64,000 bases of DNA from Micromonospora sp. CPCC 205371 (lineage in GTDB: Bacteria; Actinomycetota; Actinomycetes; Mycobacteriales; Micromonosporaceae), in assembly GCF_026130045.1 (NCBI RefSeq), contig NZ_JAIBNX010000005.1, positions 33,637-97,636 of the forward strand, written 5' to 3'. The notes below the pieces were generated by a model. The model did no database searches. It was given only the letters and a program-made list of their open reading frames with translations, and had not been told where the DNA came from. This document shows positions 32,565 through 40,197 of the stretch, piece by piece. Within the stretch, counting starts at the first letter, position 1; each line of letters starts with the position of its first letter. Position numbers and translations under genes: made by a program.

Positions 32565-33025
32565 CCGCCGGCATCCGCCACTTCACGGCCTCCGCGATCG
32601 TCCTCGACGACAACGACCGGGCACTGCTGGTCCACCACAACAAAGTCGGCCTGTGGCTCTACCCCGGTGGGCACATCGATCCGAACGAAGACCCCGCCGA
32701 GGCCGCCCTTCGCGAGGTTCGGGAGGAGACCGGCATCCGAACCGAGGTCATCGCCCATCGGCAGTTCGCGCACCCGGCGGTGGCCACCATTCCGCCGCCG
32801 TTCACCATCCTGGAGATGGACGTGCAGGACTCCAAGGTCGGCCCTCACCGGCACATCGACCTGGTGTACGTCTGCCGACCCGTCTCCGGCGACCTCATTC
32901 CCCAGAAGGCCGAAGTGCGTAGCGCGCGCTGGGTACCCGCAGCCGAGTTGGTCGATCTGCACACACCGGCTGAGCTGCCCGATCTCATCGCCGAGGCCAC
33001 CGGTTGGGCCAAGCTCCTGCGTTGA
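32561..33025 (+). CDS. Nudix hydrolase
   Basis: The 154-residue protein starts at ATG 32561 (ATGA overlap). It has a complete Nudix box, G-x5-E-x7-REVxEEtGI, in GGHIDPNEDPAEAALREV. Upstream are ASAIVLDDNDRALLVHHNKVG and WLYPGGHID; downstream, HRHIDLVYVCRPVSGDL and VRSARWVPAAELVDL. These enzymes cleave nucleoside diphosphates or triphosphates linked to another moiety. As last gene of the kinase-dehydrogenase-aminotransferase cluster it may trim or detoxify a modified nucleotide, as the Nudix enzyme does in puromycin biosynthesis. Confidence 0.9.
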   Translation: MTAGIRHFTASAIVLDDNDRALLVHHNKVGLWLYPGGHIDPNEDPAEAALREVREETGIRTEVIAHRQFAHPAVATIPPPFTILEMDVQDSKVGPHRHIDLVYVCRPVSGDLIPQKAEVRSARWVPAAELVDLHTPAELPDLIAEATGWAKLLR

Positions 33026-33141
33026 GCATGGACTTCCGTCTCTGATACGCGGCAGCAGCACCGGGCACCACCGTAGAACGGTTGACCACATCAGCCTTGG
33101 GGACCTCGCACCAAGCTACGCACACCGGCAGGCTGTGCCGC

Positions 33142-33327
33142 ATGTCCATCGCTGACGACCTGCGCACCACGGCGATCACTGCTGCATCGGTAGCCATCGC
33201 ACCACTGCTCAGCACCGATGACACATTAGACCCGACACTGATCGCGAAGGTAGCGGTCAACACCGCCCGCCCATTCATCGAGGACGCCGCACGCGTCGAG
33301 GACCTACCCACCGAGCGAAACACGTGA
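33142..33327 (+). CDS. Small hypothetical protein
   Basis: The 61-residue product (MSIADDLRTTAITAASVAIAPLL...) from ATG 33142 has good third-position bias and an acidic helix at the C-terminus (ARPFIEDAARVEDLPTERN). No strong ribosome site is visible. No family is recognised. It lies 116 bases after the Nudix gene on the same strand and could be the last gene of that transcript. Confidence 0.45.
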   Translation: MSIADDLRTTAITAASVAIAPLLSTDDTLDPTLIAKVAVNTARPFIEDAARVEDLPTERNT

Positions 33328-33445
33328 GGCACCCCCTGCCAGACGCACCCCAAGGCACGCCAGCGCTGCCGTCGCTACACCGGCCCCACACTCTGGTAAC
33401 GCAGAAGGCCCGGACCCGACCGGCGCATGGAGGACGCCATAGTCG

Positions 33446-33964
33446 ATGATCACGACAGGTATTGCCACCCTCGTGGTGATCCGCGGCAACTCAGGCAGCG
33501 GCAAGACCACCACGGCGCGCGAGGTACGCCGAGACTACGGCCGCGGATGCGCCCTGCTCGAGCAGGACTACCTCCGGCGGATCATGCTGCGCGAGCACGA
33601 CAGCCGCCGGACCAATCCGGTCGCGCCGGCAGCCTTCATCGCCACCACCACACGGACCGCCCTAGACCTCGGATACCACGTGGCGCTCGAGGCGATCCTG
33701 CACAGCGACCGATACGGCGCGGTCCTGCACCAGCTCATCGATGCGCACACCGGTCCAACGCACACCTCCTACCTCGACGTATCATTCAATGAAACTGTCC
33801 GTCGTCACCGCGGCCGCGCTGATTCGATCGATTTCACGCCAGAACAAGTGCGCGAATGGTACGCGTACAAGGGTAGGCGCTCACCTAGTTGCTCCAGTCG
33901 TCGCTCGTCGTCCGCCAGGACCTCGCAGGGCCGTGCCGTCGACCGTGCCGACGATCGACCGTGA
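33446..33964 (+). CDS. P-loop kinase-like protein with abnormal C-terminus
   Basis: From ATG 33446 the 172-residue product has a clear P-loop, TLVVIRGNSGSGKTTTAREV, then CALLEQDYLRRIMLRE and ALDLGYHVALEAIL followed by HTSYLDVSFNETVRRHRGR. This resembles small AAA/zeta-toxin-like or nucleoside kinases of actinobacteria. After FTPEQVREWYAYKGR the sequence becomes Ser/Arg-rich with poor coding bias. Relatives continue with a lid helix and a last beta strand, so the C-terminus looks truncated or shifted. It may not be active. Its substrate cannot be told. Confidence 0.6.
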   Translation: MITTGIATLVVIRGNSGSGKTTTAREVRRDYGRGCALLEQDYLRRIMLREHDSRRTNPVAPAAFIATTTRTALDLGYHVALEAILHSDRYGAVLHQLIDAHTGPTHTSYLDVSFNETVRRHRGRADSIDFTPEQVREWYAYKGRRSPSCSSRRSSSARTSQGRAVDRADDRP

Positions 33965-34209
33965 GTCGGCAAGCCAGCCGGTGCACCCACTCACCCCGTC
34001 CTCGGTGCGGGTTATCGGTTTTGCGCTCGCCGCGCGCAGGACGGGTACGACGAGCGAGCAGCCAGGACCGTCGATCTCCTCGGATTGGGACGACGAGCGG
34101 GCCGTAGGCCATTACGTGAGCGCCGACACCCATCGTCGCTCACGACCGGCAACCTAACCACCGCCCGCCGGCGCGGCGGCTTCACTCGTCCAGTATGGAG
34201 GTGACGGCG

Positions 34210-34476
34210 TTAGTCAGAATCTTCGATCGTCGTCTCGTCGTCGCCACGCGGGCGCCGCGTAGGTGGGCGCGAGGCCGCCCGCCGACGAACCTCGGCGGAA
34301 AACGTGCCGCTTATAAGCAAGGCCAGTTGGGCTCGCTGCTCCTCAGATAGCGGCGGAAATGTATCAACCAGCTCGCGGACATACGCCGCGGTCCGCTCCG
34401 GAGTCCACGGAGCGACCGTGGCCCCGCCACCGCTGTCCGGGGGCTCGGTCGAGCGACGCCGACGGGTGTTGCTCAT
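34210..34476 (-). CDS. Small charged hypothetical protein
   Basis: The 88-residue product begins MSNTRRRRSTEPPD and contains a helical part APWTPERTAAYVRELVDTFPPLSEEQRAQLALLI. Both ends are basic or acidic and disordered-looking. Its start overlaps the stop of the integrase remnant (ATGA), which is a common arrangement for small proteins downstream of integrases. The family is not known to me. Confidence 0.5.
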   Translation of the reverse strand: MSNTRRRRSTEPPDSGGGATVAPWTPERTAAYVRELVDTFPPLSEEQRAQLALLISGTFSAEVRRRAASRPPTRRPRGDDETTIEDSD

Positions 34477-34679
34477 CGGTGACCGTTGGTGGGGATGCCG
34501 TCGGTGGTGGTGTCAATCCAGCCACCGGTGTGCCCAGGGATGCCGTGCGCGCACGGATTCAGCGCCCGAGGATCCCGGCCCGCGTGGCCGAGCCACACCC
34601 CAAAACCCCGCAGATCGTGCGCGTACGCCGCGACCGTGTTCGGCGAACGACCCACCGCCGCCAGATGCCTAAGAACCAC
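34473..34679 (-). pseudogene. Remnant of a tyrosine recombinase N-terminal domain
   Basis: The frame reads VVLRHLAAVGRSPNTVAAYA, then HDLRGFGVWLGHAGRDPRAL, which is the core-binding (SAM-like) domain of phage-type integrases. It ends after 68 codons with no catalytic domain. The frame is open a little upstream as well, so the start is nominal. It sits exactly at the left edge of the large helicase/methylase island, so it could be the leftover integrase of the event that brought the island in. Confidence 0.5.
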
Positions 34680-34776
34680 CTGCTCAGCCTCCCATCGGCA
34701 ACCGCGAGCCAGGAGCCTCCGAAAGTGACTAACCTACCGGCTGGTCGGCCCGCGCACGACGGGCGACGATGCGGTG

Positions 34777-37038
34777 TCAGCTCAAGTCCAGTACCTCACT
34801 CATGCGTTCGAGGACGGCCGGCCAGAGGGCGGGAGCGAGGCCCGCGCGCAGCTGGTCGGCGAGGTCGACGGCGAACGCGTCGATGGCTGTTTGAGCCGGC
34901 GAACGGTGTGTTGACAGCTTTTCGTTGCCGGACGGTGGTCGTTCCCGGGCCGGCGGCGTGTCGGCGAGGTTTTCCGGTTGGGCCGTGTGATCAGGAGGAG
35001 TCGTGATCTGCACGTGAGGGTTCAGTTGCCCTGACGGGTGGCTGTTGGCGGCGTTCGCTGGCAGGGGGACGTGCGCACCCACGGCGAGGACGTGTAGGTA
35101 CCGGGTTGGCCTGGTAAACGCGACGTACAGCAGGCGATGCCCCTTGTCGTCCTCGTCGAGGATGTACTCCGGTTCGACGACGATCACGGCGTCGAACTCA
35201 AGCCCCTTCGCTTCCTGAGGGCTGACCAGGTTGATCCCTCGTCCCAGGTCACCGCCAGCGGCCGCGGCGTACCACTGGATGTCCTGGTCCCGGAGCTCTG
35301 CTTCGATTTCCTCCCTGCACCGGCCCGGACAGATGATCCCTACGGAACGGCCTTTGGCGGCGTGACTGGTGGCCGCCTCGATCGCGGCGCGGGCCCGGTC
35401 GGTGTCGCTGACCCTCTCCAAGGCGGGTGCTGAAGGTCCGTCCCTAACGATCGTGGGCGCCTCGATTGTAGGGGCCGCGACCGCCAGCAGCGGCGCTGCC
35501 AGCTCAAAGATCTGCCTTGGTACCCGGTACCCGTACTTCAGGGTTTCGATGGTCTGCGGAAGCTCTGAGGGCAAATGGGCGAGCACGTCGTCCCAGTCGT
35601 CGCGCGCCCACGGGCCTGTCGACTGGGCGATGTCGCCGACGACGGTCAGCGAGCCGTTGGCCGAGCGTCGAGACACCGCTCGCAGTTGCATGGGCGAGAA
35701 GTCCTGCGCTTCGTCGACGACGATATGGGCGTACTGCTCGCCCACGCCGTTGATGAGGTCTTCCAACTCGTCCAGCAGCAGGAGGTCCGACTGGGACCAC
35801 ACTTCATCGGCGATGCGTTCGGCGGGTCGGCGATACAGAGCGGCGATATCCCGTGCGGTGAAGTCATCGCCGGCCGCCGCTATGAGCCGTTCCCGAGACC
35901 CGAGTAGGTCGCGTAGCAGTGCGGGAGCGGTGAAGCTGGGCCAGATTCGTTCAAGGAGAGGTTCGACAAGGCTGCGAACCTGCTGTGGCGACGTTTCCAG
36001 CTGTTCCGCGACGTGGTCGGTGAGAAGCCCGCGAAATATCTGTCGGCGTTCGGCGAAGGTCCCGAGGCTGGCCTTGGATTTGGCGATCATCTGCTGCAGG
36101 TTCGTGGATGTCAGCGTCAAGGGACGTCCAGCTACGGAGGTCTGCAACGGTCGATCGGGCGGGAGCGAGCCGATCCTGGCGTAGAGGGCCCTTCGCAGAA
36201 GGCCGGCCATCCTCGCCTCGCCCTTCAGCTTGGTCAGGTCCGCGGCTTCTACGCGACCCTGTTTCACCGGTGGGTGAAGCTGGCCGATGGCCCGCTGCTC
36301 GATACCCGTGTCGCCGAGCGACGGCAGGACGGTGCGGGTGTACCGGGTGAAGGTGGTTGACGGGCCGACGATGAGAACGTCCGCGGACGATAGGTCTGCC
36401 CGGTTGTCATAAAGCAGCCACGACACCCGGTGGAGCGCCACGGCGGTTTTCCCCGTACCCGCACCCCCCTGGATGACGAGGAGCTGCTGCATCGGCGCCC
36501 GGATCAGCTCGTACTGTGCGGCTTGAATGGTCCGGACGATCTCCTGCATCGCGCCGGTGCGGTCCCGGTTGAGGTCCGCCAGGAGGGCGTCATCGGGCAC
36601 GTCGCCGGCTTCGAGTTCGGCGACCGAGGTGGACAGCTCCGAGAAGAGAATGTCGTCGAAGCTGACGATCTGGTTACCAGTACAAACGAAGGTTCGCTTT
36701 CGCCGGAGACCGCGGGAATCCTTGTGTGTCGCCTCATAGAAGGGTGCCGCCGCCGGCGCCTTCCAGTTCACGACCAGAGTCGTGCGATGTTCGTCGCGTA
36801 TGCCATGGTGGCCGATGTACAGCGTCTCGCCGTCATCATCATCCATCCGGCCGAATGCCACCGGATCGTCCGGCTCGCCGAGCTGCGCGATCAGCTTGTC
36901 AGTTTCGCGCCGTATCCGAACGGCGGTCCCGCTGTTCACCGCCGCACCCGGCGCCGACGCTAACGTCGCTCGCATCCGTTCGCGCTCGACAGCAGCTGCC
37001 TCGAAGTACCGTTGCTCAAGCCGAAGTTCCTCGGTCAA
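34777..37038 (-). CDS. HelD/HelR-type superfamily 1 helicase
   Basis: The 753-residue protein has the HelD layout: an N-terminal coiled coil (LRLEQRYFEAAAVERERMRATL) that in relatives reaches into RNA polymerase, then FGRMDDDDGETLYIGHHGI. Walker A is LLVIQGGAGTGKTAVALHRV near residue 193, Walker B is HIVVDEAQDFSPMQLRAV near 444, and the late helicase motifs are NLVSPQEAKGLEFDAVIVV and LLYVAFTRPTRYLHVLA. HelD proteins strip stalled RNA polymerase from DNA, and actinobacterial HelR gives rifamycin tolerance. Here it is the last gene of a defence-like operon, 12 bases after a kinase gene, which is not its usual setting. Confidence 0.85.
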   Translation of the reverse strand: MTEELRLEQRYFEAAAVERERMRATLASAPGAAVNSGTAVRIRRETDKLIAQLGEPDDPVAFGRMDDDDGETLYIGHHGIRDEHRTTLVVNWKAPAAAPFYEATHKDSRGLRRKRTFVCTGNQIVSFDDILFSELSTSVAELEAGDVPDDALLADLNRDRTGAMQEIVRTIQAAQYELIRAPMQQLLVIQGGAGTGKTAVALHRVSWLLYDNRADLSSADVLIVGPSTTFTRYTRTVLPSLGDTGIEQRAIGQLHPPVKQGRVEAADLTKLKGEARMAGLLRRALYARIGSLPPDRPLQTSVAGRPLTLTSTNLQQMIAKSKASLGTFAERRQIFRGLLTDHVAEQLETSPQQVRSLVEPLLERIWPSFTAPALLRDLLGSRERLIAAAGDDFTARDIAALYRRPAERIADEVWSQSDLLLLDELEDLINGVGEQYAHIVVDEAQDFSPMQLRAVSRRSANGSLTVVGDIAQSTGPWARDDWDDVLAHLPSELPQTIETLKYGYRVPRQIFELAAPLLAVAAPTIEAPTIVRDGPSAPALERVSDTDRARAAIEAATSHAAKGRSVGIICPGRCREEIEAELRDQDIQWYAAAAGGDLGRGINLVSPQEAKGLEFDAVIVVEPEYILDEDDKGHRLLYVAFTRPTRYLHVLAVGAHVPLPANAANSHPSGQLNPHVQITTPPDHTAQPENLADTPPARERPPSGNEKLSTHRSPAQTAIDAFAVDLADQLRAGLAPALWPAVLERMSEVLDLS

Positions 37039-37050
37039 CCATGCTCCTCG

Positions 37051-37995
37051 TTACAGAGATGCCGACGGTCGCGGCGCGGGCTGAGGCAGCGGACCGAGCG
37101 GCCGCCGGCAGGGCGCGGTGGGATCGTGGCCTTGTCCGTCTGTCTCGATGTCCATAGTGGCCAATGGCAGCATGGCCTCGTATACCTGCGCGGCCGATCG
37201 CGGCCGCCGGTCGGGGTTCTTGGCCATCAGCGAGGCGATCAGCCGCGCCAGGTCATCGGGCGCATCGGGCCGATGATCGACGACCGAAGGTATCGGGTCG
37301 TACAGGTGCCGGTGCACGATGGCCACCGGACTGTCCGCCGGGTACGGCGGCGATCCGGTCAGCGTCTCGAAGAGGACGCAGCCGAGCGCGTAGAGGTCGG
37401 CGCGCGGTCCGACCGTCTCGTTCTGCACCTGCTCGGGTGCGATGTATGCCGGCGTGCCCAGGGTCTGGCCGCTCGCCGTTAGCCGCGAGATCTCGGCCGA
37501 CTCCAACAGCGCCGCCACTCCGAAGTCGAGCACCTTCACCTGACCGGCCGGGGTCACCATAATGTTCTGCGGCTTGAGGTCACGGTGTACCAGCGACGCG
37601 GCGTGCGCGGTGGCTAGCACCGAGCAGACCTGGGCGCCGATAGCGGCTGCCCAGGGCACGGGGAGCTGCACGCGCTCGGCGATCAGGTCGGCCAGCACGA
37701 TGCCGGGGACGAGCTGCATCACCACGTACACGTTCCGGTCGTAGGAGCCGACGTCGTGGATCGTCGGCACGCCAGGGTGATCGAGTCGGGCGGTGACCCG
37801 CGCCTCCCGCATGAAGCGCTTGACCGCGACCTCCCGCTCGTCGTCGGCCAGGAGTTCGCGCCGGAGGAACTTGACGGCGACCGACCGCTCAAGGTTGGCG
37901 TCGTAGCCCGCCCATACCTCGCCCATGCCGCCCCGGGCGATCGGATATGTCAGCTCGTACCTATCGCCGATCCGTGCCCCCGCCTGCACCGCCAC
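37051..37995 (-). CDS. Soluble Ser/Thr protein kinase (downstream copy)
   Basis: GTG 37995 is preceded by GGGA. The 314-residue protein is almost only a kinase domain: glycine loop IARGGMGEVWAGYD, Lys in RSVAVKFLR, catalytic loop VHRDLKPQNIMV, DFG in VLDFGVAALL, and activation end GTPAYIAPEQ. The tail is Pro-rich and short, with no membrane helix and no sensor domain, unlike PknB. It lies 27 bases after the RelE-UvrD gene and 12 bases before HelD. Together with the kinase at the other end of the operon it suggests phosphorylation controls the helicase/methylase proteins, as PglW does in Pgl. Confidence 0.9.
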   Translation of the reverse strand: MAVQAGARIGDRYELTYPIARGGMGEVWAGYDANLERSVAVKFLRRELLADDEREVAVKRFMREARVTARLDHPGVPTIHDVGSYDRNVYVVMQLVPGIVLADLIAERVQLPVPWAAAIGAQVCSVLATAHAASLVHRDLKPQNIMVTPAGQVKVLDFGVAALLESAEISRLTASGQTLGTPAYIAPEQVQNETVGPRADLYALGCVLFETLTGSPPYPADSPVAIVHRHLYDPIPSVVDHRPDAPDDLARLIASLMAKNPDRRPRSAAQVYEAMLPLATMDIETDGQGHDPTAPCRRPLGPLPQPAPRPSASL

Positions 37996-38022
37996 CTGCT
38001 TCCCACGTTGGTGTGGAAACCG

Positions 38023-40197
38023 TCAGCCGCCATCTTGCTGTACAAGGCGGGCAGTCAGGAACGGGCTGGGGTTGCCGTGCCAATAAACCGACAGTTCATC
38101 GCGGGCACGGGTCGCGGCGACGAAGAGCAGCGATCGGTCTCGCTGGCGTTCACGCTGGTACCGCTTGGGGTCGCTGGCACGGAACCGGCTGATCATCTGT
38201 CGTGGCACCAGACCGTCGCTCACGCCAGCGATGATCATGCGCTGGTACTCCAGGCCCTTGAAGCGGTGCATCGTGCCGACGTGCACGCCATCAGCGCTCT
38301 TCGGCCCGTCCGGTCCGATCTCCACCACCGGTATGCCATCGGCCGCGAGTCGGGCGGTGAGATCGGCTGCCATCTCGCGGGTCGGCACACAGATGGCCAC
38401 CGACCCGTCAGATGGGTTGCCCCACGCGCGCAGCTGGTCCGCGACCAGATCGCGCTCCTTGGCGGCGGTGGGTGCACCGCGGAAGGTCGGCCGGTTGCCG
38501 CGCAGCAGGGACCGGTAGCCGGCCAAATTCTCTTCACCGCCGTCCAGGTCGTCGTACGTCTCGCCGCTCATGATCTCCAAGGCGGCGGCGAGGATCTCCC
38601 TGGTTGTGCGGTAGCTGAGGGTGAGCCGGGAGGAACGACCGCGGATGTTGATGCCTAGGCTGCCCAAGGTGACGTGGTTATCGTAGATCCGCTGGTGTGT
38701 GTCGCCGACGATGAACATGTCATCGGATCCGGATGCGACCATCGCGCGCAGCATTTTCCAGTGGGCGGCGCTGAGGTCCTGGGCTTCGTCGACGACAACG
38801 TGCCTGTACCGGTGGCGCAGGAATCCGCCGCTGCTCTCGTCCGCTGACGGCACGCTTCGAGCGGCGCGGTCCATCTCCAGCCGCGCGGCGCGTTCCGCGA
38901 CCTGGCGCCAGGTCCAGATGCCTTGGCCGTCGAGCCAGGTGGTGAACCGTTCGGTGAGCTGCCAGACATCGTCGCGCTCGATGCGGCTGAGGCTGCGGCC
39001 GCGGCCGGGCCGGCGGGCCCGGAAATAGTCGGTACGGGAGTTGAGAACCTGCCCGAGGATCACCTGCGTCCACTCCGCTGCCAGAAACTCGGCGTCCCAA
39101 CCGGACTCACCGGTCTCCACCAGGAAGTTGTGCCATAACTCAGGCACCTTGTTGTCGTCGACGACACGTTTGCCGGCACCAGCCTTAGCCTCGGCCACAA
39201 CCCGGCTGGCCAGCCGGTCCACGTTGACGATGTCGACGCGTGAGACGAGTTCCTGGCCACCGAGTGCAACAAGCCGCGTACGCAGGTCGGCGGCCAGGTT
39301 CCGATTGAACGTGGTGAGCAAGATCGGCTTGTCCACCCCGGCGGGCAGGCGCCTTGCTAGGTGTGCGACGCGGTGCAGGGCCACGATCGTCTTACCGGTG
39401 CCGGGTCCACCGCCTGCTCGGGCCGGACCGCTGTAGTTGCGCTCGACGAGTTTTCGCTGCGTCGGGTGCAGGAAGACCTGCCACCGCTCGAACGACTCGC
39501 CCAGCATGGCTTGCAGCGCTTCGTCGTCGGAGGAAACCTGCGTAGCCGGACGATGTACCGCAGCCGCGAAGTCTTCAGTGTCGACCGGCTCATCAACCCG
39601 AACCGGGTTGGTGACCTGCTCGAACACCTCCTCGTACGACTTGCCGTCGAAGAGCGCGAAAAGCACGTCGGTGGTGAGCTGGGGCGCACGGTCGAGCAGT
39701 TCGAGCAGGTCCGCCTCGGTCGTCAACGCGCGGATCTGCTCCAACAACGGCTCAGCGACACCGAGCTCAACCAGCTGCGCGTCTGTGTACGCGGCGAAGA
39801 GCGGCTTCGGCGAAGGCTGCGGCACCGGCGGCAGCACGCGCCCGACGATGCTGTCCCCGACCGGAGCGAGGTCGACCACCTCGATGCCGCCGGTGACCCG
39901 GTTGACGCGGTAGGCGTACCGGTCGAGGTTGTCGTAGACCGCACTGCGGTGTTCCACAGCGACCAGCAGGTAGTCGCGATCGGCGATGTGCAGCAGCAGG
40001 GCGCGGTAGTCGCGGTTGACCCGCGCGGACATCAGACGGGATTCGCTATTGAGGGCCTTGAGATTCAGGCCAGGGCTATCCGGGTTGTGCCGGAACTTGT
40101 GCATGAACTCGTACACCGCGCCGATGTCGGCACGGGAAAGCTTCATGATCTCTTTGTCTGCGCGGTCGAGCATCCGCAGTGTGGCCCCGGTGTTCAT
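38023..40197 (-). CDS. UvrD-like helicase with an N-terminal RelE-like toxin-fold domain
   Basis: The 724-residue protein starts at ATG 40197, overlapping the stop of the giant helicase (ATGA). Residues ~1-105 look like a RelE/ParE fold: LDRADKEIMKLSRADIGAVY, SRLMSARVNRDYRALLLHIA, YLLVAVEHRSAVYDNL, matching the Arg-x-x-DYR...GHR..VY pattern of RelE-type toxins. The helicase follows: Walker A AGGGPGTGKTIVALHRV near 267, DEAQD in HVVVDEAQDLSAAHWKML near 472, GDTHQRIYDNHVTL, and VGTMHRFKGLEYQRMIIAG. The toxin fold may bind ribosomes or RNA; whether it cleaves is unknown. This gene occupies the place where the nuclease DrmC would be in DISARM. Confidence 0.82.
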   Translation of the reverse strand: MNTGATLRMLDRADKEIMKLSRADIGAVYEFMHKFRHNPDSPGLNLKALNSESRLMSARVNRDYRALLLHIADRDYLLVAVEHRSAVYDNLDRYAYRVNRVTGGIEVVDLAPVGDSIVGRVLPPVPQPSPKPLFAAYTDAQLVELGVAEPLLEQIRALTTEADLLELLDRAPQLTTDVLFALFDGKSYEEVFEQVTNPVRVDEPVDTEDFAAAVHRPATQVSSDDEALQAMLGESFERWQVFLHPTQRKLVERNYSGPARAGGGPGTGKTIVALHRVAHLARRLPAGVDKPILLTTFNRNLAADLRTRLVALGGQELVSRVDIVNVDRLASRVVAEAKAGAGKRVVDDNKVPELWHNFLVETGESGWDAEFLAAEWTQVILGQVLNSRTDYFRARRPGRGRSLSRIERDDVWQLTERFTTWLDGQGIWTWRQVAERAARLEMDRAARSVPSADESSGGFLRHRYRHVVVDEAQDLSAAHWKMLRAMVASGSDDMFIVGDTHQRIYDNHVTLGSLGINIRGRSSRLTLSYRTTREILAAALEIMSGETYDDLDGGEENLAGYRSLLRGNRPTFRGAPTAAKERDLVADQLRAWGNPSDGSVAICVPTREMAADLTARLAADGIPVVEIGPDGPKSADGVHVGTMHRFKGLEYQRMIIAGVSDGLVPRQMISRFRASDPKRYQRERQRDRSLLFVAATRARDELSVYWHGNPSPFLTARLVQQDGG

